The notes beneath the pieces were generated by a model. That model saw only the letters and a list, made by a program, of their open reading frames with translations. It was not told the DNA's origin and did not search any database. This document shows, piece after piece, positions 35,551 through 45,821 of a stretch of 64,000 nt of DNA (position 1 is the first letter of the stretch; each line of letters starts with the position of its first letter). A program made the translations under genes and the position numbers. Source of the DNA: Asterella californica. Lineage: Eukaryota > Streptophyta > Marchantiopsida > Marchantiales > Aytoniaceae. Where the stretch lies: NCBI GenBank assembly GCA_036924285.1, contig JAYKYS010000007.1, positions 5,704,001 through 5,768,000 of the forward strand, read 5' to 3'.

Positions 35551-35589
35551 AACTTTCAAGATAATTCCTCTCGCATTATCTTGAAAGTT
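35551..35589. repeat. Perfect 15-bp inverted repeat
   Basis: AACTTTCAAGATAAT (35551-35565) is the exact reverse complement of ATTATCTTGAAAGTT (35575-35589), with the 9-nt loop tcctctcgc. Confidence 0.95.
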
Positions 35590-36903
35590 TATTGCATCTA
35601 TATGTTAGGAAGGATGCACAAGGTAAGGCACGTGATGACGACCTTAAGCGGATCCGTTACGATTCTCAAGCGATAATTAATAAATTTATGCATGTGTATT
35701 TGCCGTAGTATGACATCCAATACAATAGCTGTTGATAGTCATTAGCTTCTCATTTCTTTGTAAGTGCGACGACAAATAAATGACGGGTCTATCAGCATTA
35801 GTTAAGTTAGCGACATCTGTCTATTAGACAAAGTCTCATTAAGTAGACATCAATTTATGATAAAGATTAATTTATTGCCTAATTTTTCTTGACTGAAAGA
35901 TTAGATAATAAATTATTGAACATGTTAGTATTCTACCTCTGAAGATGGAGAAGGTGACAAATAAGGCATGCTTCATCGAGAACGTTTTACAATCCATCGT
36001 AACATGCAAAGAGGTTGAACCTATCGATTCTATCGTTTTTCCAAACTAGGATGAAGCAATTCTTGATAAGGATTCATCAGCCGAAAGATGATGTGACCAA
36101 ACTTAGAGTGTCTCTGTATAACGTTGGGCCCAAGGCCAATCACGCCAACACCAAGGCGAACCTCTCACAAGTCCGTTGTCAAGGGTATATGTCTTTGGCC
36201 TATGGTCTTTGGCTATGTAAAGACGTCTTTAGTATTTGTTGTCGTAACCCCTACAACAAAGCGGAAGGAGAAACGATGACAAGTAAGTGGCCAAGGTGAT
36301 CTTTGTCAGGAATAAGCGTCGAAGAACAGCGAAGTGAAAGATGGCTCTTGCAACGCACTCGTAATTGTTGCCAGCGAAGTATATAACTCACGAAGACAAG
36401 AACTGGACAATGAAAATCTATTTAGAAGAACTCTATAAGCACGTGAGCTTATTCAGCATGAATGAAGGTGAAAGCTAGCTTCCTGTCGTTCTTTAGGCAA
36501 CTTGACAACGGTTACCGTAGAAACATCATATATGCTTCTCTATCCACTACAAATTCTGTCTGGATCCCCTCAACCCTGCAGAACGATCTAACATCCGCTA
36601 AAATACTACCGTCCACTCTTTGCTCGCATCATTCCGATAACCAACGACCGAGAGAATCTGACTTAACCAGTAGGGTAAATCGACACTTAGATATCTCTCC
36701 CATCCACTGAAAGGCACAGATCATTTCTATGTCCAAACGTCTAGCTCAAGTTTCCAGGGACAAATTCTCCCCCAACTAAAACAAATCACACGTACATGAA
36801 ACTGGTCCAGAGGGAATCTGGACTCCCGAACTTCGTTCTGGCCAGCAGCCTTTGTCGAGTCCTTCCTGACGGCTAGCAACGTCACAATCATCAACATAAA
36901 GAG

Positions 36904-36908
36904 GAAAG
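36904..36908. repeat. Target site duplication GAAAG (left)
   Basis: GAAAG directly precedes the left LTR and recurs at 45566-45570 directly after the right LTR, fixing both element borders. Confidence 0.85.
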
Positions 36909-37115
36909 TATAAGGAAAGGAGAGAGAGGATCAATGTGAGAGAGACCAAGTATGAGTAAGCTTGTTTACTGAAATGAATAATGAGGTAGGAGGTCCAAAG
37001 GCCAGGTACTTATACTTTGATACAAGGGCAGGCAAAGCTTGCGAAAGGACATGAGCCCAAATAGTCTAAACTAGTTGCTGTACTTTACGTTCATATTGTA
37101 CAGTCTATTCTAACA
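36909..37115 (-). repeat. 3' LTR of the copia element (207 bp)
   Basis: Read on minus it begins TGTTAGAATAGACTGTAC and ends CCTTATA. It matches the other LTR (45359-45565) with 11 differences and no gaps. It contains a minus-strand TATA-like AAGTATAAGTAC (about 37010-37022). Confidence 0.92.
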
Positions 37116-37131
37116 CTCCCACTCAGCGACT
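37116..37131 (-). other. Polypurine tract of the copia element
   Basis: Minus sequence GTCGCTGAGTGGGAG lies immediately before the 3' LTR, the usual place for the purine-rich plus-strand primer of LTR elements. Confidence 0.6.
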
Positions 37132-37144
37132 AGTTGTTGTAGAT

Positions 37145-37960
37145 TTAAACTTTCAATCCTAGTCTTGGTAGAAGATAATCCAACTTAGGAGCCGGTAGGC
37201 CCTTAGTTAGGATATCTGCTACCATCTCCTGAGTAGGACAGTGCTCCACTTCAATTGTCTTGGATGTAACTTGATCCTTAATGAAGTGGTACCGAATATC
37301 TATGTGTTTCGTCCTGTCATGAAACTTGGACGATGCTATCGCACTCTGGTTATCACAATACAAAGTAGTAGCCTCATTCTCAGCTAAACCGATATCAGCT
37401 AAGAGTTGTCGAAGCCACATTGCTTCTGATGAACATGTGCTGAGTGCCATATACTCAGCTTCAGTACTCGATAGTGCAACAGATTTCTGTCTCTTCGACG
37501 ACCAACTGATTGCTCCTTGTGAGTAGATGAAACAATTTCCAGAAGTTGAACATCGTGACTCGATGTGACCTCCCCAGTCAGCATCAGTGTAGTCAAATAG
37601 AGAAATTGGTTGAGGCGAGTACTTGTATTCTAAGTACTGGTCTAAAGTATCCTTGATATAGTGAAATGTGCGCTTTATGGCGGTGATGTGTTTTAATCCT
37701 GGGTTAGCCATGTATTGAGATAATACACTAATGCTAGACTAGTTCAGGACGAGTGCAGACGGCAGCCTAGTTGATGGAGCCTGTCGCACTCTGATATGGA
37801 TAAGAAGCACGTTGCGCCTTCTCTTCAATAGTAGTAGGACAATCTTCAGTTGAGAACTTTTCTCCTGGGGTCAATGGTGTAATGACAAGTTGACAATTCT
37901 CTAAGCCAAACTGGAATAACTTTTGGGTCAGGTACAAGGTTTGACTGAGTCTGATTCATC
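37145..37960 (-). pseudogene. Copia RNase H and end of RT
   Basis: The open frame 37145-37711 encodes the copia RNase H domain in order: DYTDADWGG (first catalytic Asp), then KRQKSVALSSTEAEYMAL (catalytic Glu), then LYCDNQSAIA (Asp) and RTKHIDIRYHFI, ending near HCPTQEMVADILTKGL. Upstream (37712-37960) a broken frame reads YQSATGSIN and RPELA, the connection between RT and RNase H. The domain itself is intact, the polyprotein is not. Confidence 0.88.
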
Positions 37961-38640
37961 CTTCTGCTCGATTTCGGTTAATCTCTATACTCAAGCAATG
38001 GTGGATATTACCAATGTCACTCATATGGAACCTTGCGTTGAGATTACTCTTGATGTATGTTAGCAATCCTTCGCTGCTGCTTGCTATGATTGTATCATCA
38101 ACGTAGAGTGCTAGGATGGTAAACTGATTATCCTTATGAATGTGATATACGTTATCATCAGCTCGTGACTTACTGAACCCGAGAGAAAGTAAGAACTTAT
38201 CTATGATCAAATACTATTCTCTAGAAGATTGCTTCAATCCATAAAGTGTACGAAGCAGCCTGCACACTTTATCAGTTCCTAGGGCGTTGATGCCACAGGG
38301 ACTGCCATGTAGATTTCTTCACTCAGCGTTCCATTCAGGAAGGATGTCTTCACATCCATCTGATGGACGTGGAGGTTGTGTTGAGCTGCGATTGCTAGTA
38401 TCAATCGCACAGATTGCACACGAACCATAGAGGAGAAGGTGTCAGTGTAGTCGAACCCATTGAGTGAATCCTCGGGCCACCAACCGTGCCGGACGATGGA
38501 CCCATCTGAATTCAGCTTCAACTTGAAGGTCCACTTGTTGGTTATGGGCCTTCGTCCGTGTGATAAATCTGTGAGTGTCCATGTACCGTTCTCCTCGTGG
38601 GACTTGAGCTCTTCGGTGACGGCCTCGGATCATCGAGCAG
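37956..38640 (-). pseudogene. Copia reverse transcriptase (broken)
   Basis: Two open pieces carry RT motifs. 38279-38521 has DYTDTFSSMVRVQSVRLILAIAA, HQMDVKTSFLNG and LSEEIYM. 37956-38210 has the active-site block ALYVDDTIIAS with the YVDD metal-binding aspartates, then ARFHMSDIGNIHHCLSI. The frame changes between them and upstream (38442-38902), so no continuous polymerase can be made. Confidence 0.88.
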
Positions 38641-39221
38641 CATCTGGAGATGATAGGGCCTCCTGATAGGAGTTGGGCTCCATCGGGACTGGTCTCAAAG
38701 TCATCATTAGCGCACGCTTCTTACTCGTTCGTGCCTTCGGGATCAAAGTCGTTGTGTCGTAACCTTCAGCTGGATCGCGGTTAGGAGGGTTGGACTGACG
38801 TGTTGATCGCCGGAGTGGTGGTGGTGCTTGGATCTCAGTGGGAGGAGACGATGTCATCTCAAAGTCACTTGAGTGCGGTGTGGAGACTGCGGTGATGAAC
38901 AATGTAGGTATGGATGTAGCGTGCTCATGTTTTCTACATTTGTACTATGTCTGGTTCGGATTGGAGAAGATAAATTCATGGTAGAATAAGTTGAGAACGG
39001 ATATCGACTGTGGGATTGTGGGCTACTAGTGGATAAGCTGGCCACAGATTGAGTTGGTGTGTGAAATGTGCCTCCACTAACTCCTCCTCCTCCATATCCC
39101 GCTGAGGGAAGAAGAGGAACGGGGCTCGAGACAAGACTACTGCTTGAAGGATGACCGGGGCCAAGGCCAACGGAAGGACCGAAGGCAGGAGGTGGTGTAA
39201 AAGGAGGCGGAACAGACGAAC

Positions 39222-40330
39222 TCAGAGGGGGAAGAGTAGCTCCCACTGAAGGGCTAGGGCTGGACCCGAAGTAGGAGGATGGTGATGAAAGAAGTGCACA
39301 TCATTCTGAATTTCGTCCTCAGTGATAGTAGTGAGAGCAGCGTTGGGAGGAGATGATGTCGATGCAGGGAAAGACTCATCATAAATAACATCGCGGGAAA
39401 CAAAAGTGTGACCGTCAGATTTACGTTGGAGACGGTATGCCTTATTTTGACTGCTGTAGCCGAGAAGAAGGCACTCGTGGGAGTGACTATCTAGCTTAGA
39501 GCGGTGAGTCTCTATAATGTTGGCAAAAGCTGTGCAGCCAAAAACTCGGAGATGTGAGATGGTGGCTTGCGGCCATGCCATAGCTCAAAGGGAGTGGTGG
39601 CAAGATCGATGGCCTTGGTGGGACAACGATTTAAAACATAAATGGTGTGATTGATAGCCTCATCCCAAAACTGTTTGTCTAGTCCTGCTGAAAACATCAT
39701 AGCGCGGACAGAGTTTAAGAGGGTGCGGTTTTTACGCTCAGCTACCCCATTTTGCTGAGGAGTGTCAGGGACGGTCAGCTGGCATTGGATACCGTGTTCC
39801 TGACAATAAGCATCAAAGAGAGTGGATCGGAACTCACCACCGTTGTCGGAGCGTAGAGTCTTGAGTTTCTTGTCAGTCTGACGCTCGGCAAATGTGTGAA
39901 ACTCCTTGAATGCTGTGAAGCAATCGCTCTTGTAGTGTAGTAGGCGGACAACGGTATAACGGGAGTAGTCGTCGGTCATGATCATGAAGTACTCATAGCC
40001 GGAAAAAGTGCAAGGGGAAATGCGGCCGCTGATGTCAGAGTGGACAATTTCGAGAATTTCGGTGGCGCGGGTAGTGGCAGCACGTGGAAATTTTGTGCGG
40101 GCTTGCTTGCCATGCAAGCACGAGGGCAAGTGAAATTGTGAATGGTGGGCAGATTTGGACCAATAACAGATTGATGACGACGAAGTTGGTCAAGCCGGGT
40201 AAGACTGATGTGGCCAAGCCGCCTGTGTCAGAGGTCGACGGTGGGAGTGACGAATGTAAGATAAGCAAAGCGCGAGCGGGTGACAGATCGATAAAGAGTG
40301 AAAATGAGCGTGTTAGACTCATCGACTATG
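39222..40330 (-). pseudogene. Copia GAG-pre-integrase and integrase (frameshifted)
   Basis: The zinc-binding region reads HRRLGHISLTRLDQLRRH after a TGA where family members usually have Trp (about 40230). The core in 39512-40129 has the DDE triad: IVHSDISGRIS, TLRSDNGGEF and PQQNGVAERKNRTLL. It then runs to FELWHGRKP, after which the frame slips and the rest (SHLRVFGCTAFANI, HECLLLGYSSQNKAYRL) continues in another frame from about 39581. The catalytic residues survive, but the ORF does not. Confidence 0.9.
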
Positions 40331-40469
40331 TAAGGTGTAGATGCAGGACATGTAGGAGTGGATGAGTCATCATCATGTATGTGGCGGGCTGAAAGTAAAG
40401 TGCCTACTGCGGAAATTCCTGCTGAAGGACCTGCAAGGGAAGAGAAATTTTCTTCTAGCGGATTATTGC

Positions 40470-41230
40470 CGGAGGGAATACTCCTGTGATGGAGTACTTC
40501 CATGAGGAGTACTCCTCCCATGAGGAGTTCTCCTGCGAGGAGGACTACTCCTCCCATGGGGGAAGGACTGTCGGTCCCTCCCCTTTGAGGGTGGTCAACT
40601 CCGCGTGGGTTGACAGTCCATCTCCTTCGAGGGGAGTCAACCTTGCGCGGATTGACTCCCTCGTGGGGAGCTCTTCCCAGCTCCTCGGAGCTGGGAAGAG
40701 GGAGGGACGGGCAGCCGCCGCCGCCGTCCTTCCGGAAAGGACGGGATGGGGGCGGGGCCCGAGGGGTAAATACTCCCGGGGTTCGTGCCCCAGTCTTGGG
40801 GGCCGCCCCGGGAGGTCGAGGGGGCGTGGTCCCACATGTGAGGCCGTGCCCCTTGGCTTGTCGTCCCCTCCCGAGACTCGGGGAGGGGAAAGTAATGAGG
40901 CGCGTCCTCATTGGGGGACGTGCCTCTTGCCTCGAGGCACGGATCGCCCTTGTGACGATCCGTGCCCTCTTAGGTTATAGGGACGTCGTTCCTCTATGGG
41001 GGGGCGTGCCGGTTCGTATTCATGCTGGGTCGAGGTATGCGCCATGGTCCTAGGACCACGGATCGCCCTCGTGGTGATCCGTGCCTCCCTGAGAACTTGG
41101 TGCGGGAAGAGGTGCGGGAAATGTGCGTGAAGAATTTTCAGGGAGTGTGTTTGTGGACTGTGACTGTGCGAAGAGGTGCAAGGGGAGGATCAACCGTGGT
41201 CGACCACGGTTGGTCGATCTGCCACCACGA
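40470..41230. repeat. GC-rich, hairpin-dense block inserted in copia pol
   Basis: About 760 bp, far richer in G+C than all surrounding DNA, separate the protease end from the integrase start. They are packed with perfect short inverted repeats. Examples are CTCTTCCCAGCTCC/GGAGCTGGGAAGAG (40671-40700), GGGAGTCAA/TTGACTCCC (40632-40660), CGTGCCTC/GAGGCACG (40919-40941) and GGCACGGATCG/CGATCCGTGCC (40936-40966). Others are TGGTCCTAGGACCA (41045-41058), CACGGATC/GATCCGTG (41057-41083) and a 22-bp palindrome with half CAACCGTGGTC (41191-41212). ORFs up to 227 codons run through it but are Pro/Gly/Arg composition artefacts. Insert borders and any target duplication were not resolved. Confidence 0.75.
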
Positions 41231-41433
41231 CCACCTCCAAGACCCCCCAGTCTTTTCCGAGAGAGAATTTCAGGGGGGCGTTGTTGGAAGCAGGGATTGG
41301 GAGTGCTTTGCCTTCAGCTGGGCATGATGTGCTTGCGGGAGTGCCATGGTGTGCACAGGAATTACAGACGAGCCTAGCAAGTAAAGATCATTGCTTAGCG
41401 AGCATGGCGCAATTGGACGTCTGTTCTTGTCCT

Positions 41434-42090
41434 CTAGATACAAGTACCATTACTGATAATGCACCACCCACCCTTGGAGTCAAACATTCGAGCTGAAAAC
41501 AAGTTCTTTCGTAGTGCAGGGACGTGCAAGACGTCTTTAATTAAGAAGTTTTCGTCGTTGAGAAGTTTAACTTCAACATCGCCGTGACCTTCAATTTGAA
41601 CTGTAGTGTCATCTCCTAAGAGAATCTGATCTTGAAGAGCACTTTCTCGGTCAGTGTACTTACAAAATTGATCGCGGTCGAATGCCATGTGATGGGTAGC
41701 ACTGGTATCAATGTACCAATGACGATCCACATTTCGAGGTGCAAATTTGTTGTAGAGCTGAGTCATCAGTACTCGTCTAGTGTTGTTGTTGTTGCGTTGG
41801 CGATTCTTCTGGTTGCGGTTCTTCTGATTTCCACCTTGTTGCTGAGGTTGATTGGACGGAGCGCTGCTGCTTGAGGCTTGATTTGGGTAATTCTGGACGC
41901 GATGTCCAGTTAAATTGCACCCAAAGCACTGAATGTTGGAATCTGGTGTCCGCTTCTTAGAACGGTTGCCGTTCTTGCCTTGCTTGGGTGGTTGCCTCTT
42001 TCCTGCAAACAATGCGGTCGAAGGTTCATGCTGCATTCTTCGACGAAAAGTTTCTTCGGTGAGAAGAAACGAGATGAGATCTTGCAACGT
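41434..42090 (-). pseudogene. Copia gag C-terminus and aspartic protease
   Basis: The open frame continues gag after the nested insertion (QDLISFLLTEETFRRRM). It has a damaged CCHC knuckle (CFGCNLTGHRVQNY, the last Cys replaced by Tyr), a Gln/Asn-rich linker and the protease site WYIDTSATHHM. The third position of the usual D-S/T-G-A triplet is Ser here instead of Gly. It continues to FLIKDVLHVPALRKNLFS, the usual end of the protease domain. Confidence 0.88.
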
Positions 42091-44632
42091 TGTCGTGTTG
42101 TGGATTGGCTAGGGTGTGAAACCACCACATATCCTTCGTACGTGTTTGGTGTTGAGGAGCCACTGGGACCTTATCGTGTCAAAAGATAAGGCTCCACGTG
42201 GACGATCCGTGTACTCTTCGCTGAGTGGAGATAAGAGTAGTACTCTTGTCGTCACATGGGAGATTGATGTATAAGAAGAGAGGTGTGCGGAGCTTGAGGG
42301 AGAGAGTGTAGAGTATCCAAGTCTAGTGGGGTGTGATCAGTATCATCGGATGAAGTAAGCGGCGGCAGTGCGAGTGGTAGGCATGAACGGAGAACCTTTT
42401 CGTGCTCCTGATCTTCCACTTGCGCATCCATTCGTCATTAAGATCCATTGTCTGTCACGAGATCACTTTCGAGTATTTATGGTAGCTCATTGGGGAGAGT
42501 CGTTTATGGCTGCGGTGATGGCTACTCCGGATCCTATCGTTCTGCCCATTGTCACGTACGACGCTGTTTAGGATCTTACTGTCTACATCTTGCTCTGATG
42601 TGGTATGGATCCTCCGTTGGATCTGAACTTCCCAGCGAGAGTTCCGTTCAACACTTGGGTCGAAATACGATGTTACAGTTGACCAAAGGTGGCGCATCGT
42701 GAGTTTGTCGTGAGGAACTTCGGTGAGGATTATTACAACCAGATAATAGCTTCATCTGTTCCCTTTGTAGTTCCGTTTATTGTCAACCGTTTTAGAGTCG
42801 GGATTCTGACTCTCTATTGAGCGTAATTTGTACTTCGTGTTTACGTGCTTCGTGGCCGACGACATCGTCAACGGCACTTGTTTGTAGTTTGTTCAATATA
42901 AACTTTGAGGCCTAAATGGTACTCTTGGATAAAAATTCGTTCTTTGTGTGTTTGTCATGTGAGTGAAGACAAAAACCTTTTTGTCAACTTGTTTCTCATT
43001 GGTCGAAAGTTTGACCAATCACCTTCTACCAAGTTTCTTTCACGTTTTGAGGGTTAGAGGCACTTCCCGTGGTCCATTCGCGGAATGTGAGATATGGTTG
43101 GAAAGCTTGGGAGACGAGGATGCCCGTAGACTCAATGGTTGCTGGATTTGAAGCGCGGATGAGAAAGTTTTGATCAATTGAAGCTGAGGGGGTCAAATTT
43201 GTGACCAATTTCATTTCCGTGAAGTCTTTCTCACTTTCTGGGACTTCTGTGAGGTTGCTGGAGATGAATTGACTGTTGCTGGAAAGCTCTTGAGATGGGC
43301 TTGCCGATGGACTCCGAGATCGATCGATTCCAAGCCGGAGTGAAAAAGTTATGGTCAGCTGAAGTTGGGTGTCTCAAATCGGAGGCTATGATAGTAGGCG
43401 ACTGTAAACATGAGACATTGAGAGAGATATGAAGAGTTTGAGGTCGAATTTCGATATGAAACCTTCCAGGGTCTGTGGGAGAAGGGAGAAGGTACAGTCA
43501 GCTACCTACCTGTGAAATTTGAGACCATTTGGATTATTGGGTTGAAGGGAAACGTTGTTTTTGTGCACAAGGGTCTGCATATCGCCTTGTGTCATTGACA
43601 AAAAGGGCTTGGATCATTCCAAGAGTTTGGTTGAAGATCTGCTGGTGAAATTTTACAGAGTGGTAGTGATGGTGACTCATTAGCTTCCTGAGAAGTTTGA
43701 GTCGTTTTGATCGAGCGGTTTGTGAGGAATCGAACAGCAAAGTTCTGTTAAAATAGTATCATGTTATAAAAACAGCGATAAGGGCTTGATCGTTCCAAGA
43801 GTTTGGTTGAAGATCTGCTGGTGAAATTTTACAGAGTGGTAGTGATGGTGACACATTAGCTTCCTGAGAAGTTTGAGCTGTTTTGATCGAGTGGTTTGTG
43901 AGGAATCGAACAGCAAAGTTCTGTTAAAATAGTATCATGTTATAGAAACAGCGAACTTTGGAAGGGCATAGATGCCAACTCAGAGATGATCTCTCTGCAT
44001 GTAATACCTTAATAGATAGATTATTCTACAGGCTATCTGCTGGCCTTGGGTTCATCTCATTCTGAGCTGTGGTTGAGGAGTGACAGCGACAGTGACAGTG
44101 ACCTTAAAGTTGAGAGGTTCTTGCTCCAAAAGGCGCAAGAGTTAAGATTCTTTGGAGAACAGGTCGGCCTGGAGGTTTTGCCGGTGCTTCAGAGCACTTG
44201 ATCATGGGTATGGAGAGTTGTTGACTGTATTTCCTGTGTTTGGATCCTCTCCATACTCGCATGCCTGTTTGTACGCCCAATTGGTTTGGTTTGGATTTGT
44301 GTGCGGGCGTTGCACTTAGTTTCTTTTTCTATTAGGAGTGCTGGTATTTCTCTTGTGGTGAGGCTGGAGGGATGACCAGTAGACCCAAGAGTGCTTGCGG
44401 TGATGACATGAACAGGTTGCCTGTGCTTGTTACCCCGGTTCTATTCCTAGTCGAGTAAGAGAGAGATCTGCCGAGAGGACGTGAGGATATCGTACCGAGA
44501 TAGGTTCAGAGTGTACTTGGAGGTCAGAGAGAGGTTTGGGTGGTTGCTGGTTCTGAGTCACGGAGTGCGACACGTACTCTCTACAGCTAGATACCCGGTG
44601 TATTCCCAAATAAGAAAGCACGTCACACGACA
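42091..44632. mobile_element. 2.5-kb non-coding insertion inside copia gag
   Basis: Gag is interrupted exactly within the codons for LTLQDL. The insert begins TGTCGTGT and ends ACACGACA, an 8-bp terminal inverted repeat with TG...CA ends. ACGT is duplicated at 42087-42090 and 44633-44636 (AACGT if one base is reassigned). No long terminal direct repeats and no protein-coding frame were found. A TATA box (TATAAG, 42270-42275) lies near the left end. The interior carries a 176-bp tandem duplication and older, diverged ~180-bp repeats. It looks like a non-autonomous element of unknown class, younger than the copia insertion. Confidence 0.75.
43604..43957. repeat. 176-bp tandem duplication within the nested insertion
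   Basis: Copies at about 43604-43779 and 43780-43957 share ccaagagtttggttgaagat, ctgctggtgaaattttacag and tagtatcatgttata in register, with only a few substitutions. More diverged relatives of the same unit are visible around 43120-43400. Confidence 0.9.
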
Positions 44633-44636
44633 ACGT

Positions 44637-45179
44637 CAAGTTGGTGTTGCATCTCATCACTTGTAGGAACATTTGGTAGCTGTCATGCATGCTACCCATG
44701 AGTGTGAGCAGCTGCTCTTGTGCGCCTACTTGTACGCCTGCAGACACCAGCTGCTCGACGATCGACTTGAAAGAGTTTACATGCGATGTGACTGTGTCGT
44801 TCGCCTTCATCTTGAGAGTTCGCAACTTTTCTTTCAAGTGCATTTGGGTTACTGTGTCTTGCGCGGCAAAGTTAGAAGTCAATGTGTTCCAAGCTTCTGT
44901 TGCCGAGCGGCAAGAATTAATGTGACCGATAACAGTGTTCTCGCAACACTGATTTATTGCCGTCAAAGCATTCTTGCTCTGACGATCTCACTCCGCAATG
45001 CTACTTGGTCCGGTGGCAGGTAGGGGGTTAACGGCAGTGGCGACTGGTCGAGGTTCACTACCATCGACAATTCCGAGAACGCCTTCAGCGTCTAACTGGA
45101 GTTTCATCTTGTGTTTCCAGTATGTGAAGTACGTCCTATCGAACTTTACCCAGCCTTTATTGCTGAACTTGTTCGTCAT
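44637..45179 (-). pseudogene. Copia gag N-terminal part
   Basis: From ATG 45179 the frame reads MTNKFSNKGWVKFDRTYFTYW, then WKHKMKLQLDAEGVLGIVDG, the gag/UBN2 start. A TGA at 44988 interrupts it in frame where Trp would fit. It resumes as DRQSKNALTAINQCCEN, then EAWNTLTSNFAAQ and ending RCNTNLTL, where the 2.5-kb insertion begins. Gag resumes at 42090. Confidence 0.85.
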
Positions 45180-45347
45180 CGCAGATGTATCGCTGAACTA
45201 CTGAGGTTCTATTGAGCGCTGCGATGGTCTAAGCGAGAAGCGTCCTTCGCGCTTTAGCAATCAAGGCGTCCTCTGATTGCTCCTTCACTTGTGCCTAGGG
45301 TCTACCTGAAGCCTACGTTATTGTGCTGAGAAAATAACAAACCGTAA

Positions 45348-45358
45348 CTCTGATACCG
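45348..45358 (-). other. Copia primer binding site
   Basis: Minus CGGTATCAGAG lies directly inside the 5' LTR and matches the initiator-methionine tRNA 3' end complement (TGGTATCAGAGC) used by plant copia elements. Confidence 0.85.
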
Positions 45359-45565
45359 TATAGGAAAAGGAGAGAGAGGATCAATGTGAGAGAGACCAAG
45401 TATGAGTAAGCTTGTTTACTGAAATGAATAATGAGGTAGGAGGCCCAAAGACCAGGTACTTATACTTTGGTACAAGGGCAGGCAAAGCCTGCGAAAGGGC
45501 ATGAGTCCAAATAGTCTAAACTAGTTGTTGTACTTTACGTCCATACTGTACAGTCTATTCTAACA
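45359..45565 (-). repeat. 5' LTR of the copia element (207 bp)
   Basis: Same length as the left LTR. By eye 11 positions differ and every one is a transition (A/G or C/T), about 5% divergence. It starts TGTTAGAATAGAC on minus and is followed outside by the GAAAG duplication. Confidence 0.92.
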
Positions 45566-45570
45566 GAAAG
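45566..45570. repeat. Target site duplication GAAAG (right)
   Basis: Directly follows the right LTR; partner of 36904-36908. Confidence 0.85.
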
Positions 45571-45634
45571 GATCGAGACGACACGCCTAACGTGCTGCTC
45601 TGGTCCTCGGCCTGGCAAGTCCAGGTCGCGGGTA

Positions 45635-45659
45635 CAACCCCAGCCGATGGCTGGGGTTG
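45635..45659. repeat. Perfect 11-bp hairpin
   Basis: CAACCCCAGCC (45635-45645) pairs with GGCTGGGGTTG (45649-45659) across the loop gat. The preceding sequence gtcgcgggtacaacccc is faintly B-box-like, so a SINE head is possible but unproven. Confidence 0.85.
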
Positions 45660-45667
45660 ACTTGTGG

Positions 45668-45721
45668 AGAACGCGACGCAATGAATAGCAAACGGATGGG
45701 AAGAACCCATCAAACCTTACA
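45668..45721. repeat. Dispersed repeat copy shared with 14449-14495
   Basis: Carries aacgcgacgcaatgaatagc, aaacggatggga, cccatcaa and ccttaca; see the partner entry. It sits directly after the 11-bp hairpin and just before a 15-bp one. Confidence 0.7.
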
Positions 45722-45731
45722 TGAGAAAGAA

Positions 45732-45765
45732 GGACCCGAAGTGTCAAACATGACACTTCGGGTCC
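45732..45765. repeat. Perfect 15-bp hairpin
   Basis: GGACCCGAAGTGTCA (45732-45746) is the exact reverse complement of TGACACTTCGGGTCC (45751-45765), with loop aaca. Confidence 0.95.
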
Positions 45766-45821
45766 GACAAACCCGAAAGGAAGAATACCGGAGCAAAACC
45801 TCGCTATCAATAGCTCTAACA

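Larger units (their letters stand above)
34120..36908. other. AT-rich intergenic DNA
   Basis: No genes were recognised. Features are an 11-base G run near 35259-35270 and a 15-bp perfect hairpin (35551-35589). Small ORFs at 36015-36299 and 36462-36710 are not supported. Confidence 0.5.
36909..45565 (-). mobile_element. Full-length, decayed Ty1/copia LTR retrotransposon
   Basis: The 8.66-kb element is bounded by 207-bp LTRs and by the 5-bp target duplication GAAAG (36904-36908 and 45566-45570). The transcript runs on minus in the order 5' LTR, primer site, gag, protease, integrase, reverse transcriptase, RNase H, 3' LTR, which is the copia order with integrase before RT. Two insertions interrupt it: 2.5 kb inside gag (42091-44632) and a GC-rich hairpin block between protease and integrase (about 40470-41230). 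Stops and frameshifts in several domains make it non-autonomous now. Confidence 0.92.

Noticed and set aside
40228..40911. A 227-codon minus ORF and overlapping long ORFs on both strands
   Set aside because: They are open because the DNA is very G+C-rich and palindromic; the peptides are Pro/Gly/Arg composition. Only the last part (about 40230-40440) is genuine copia polyprotein sequence.
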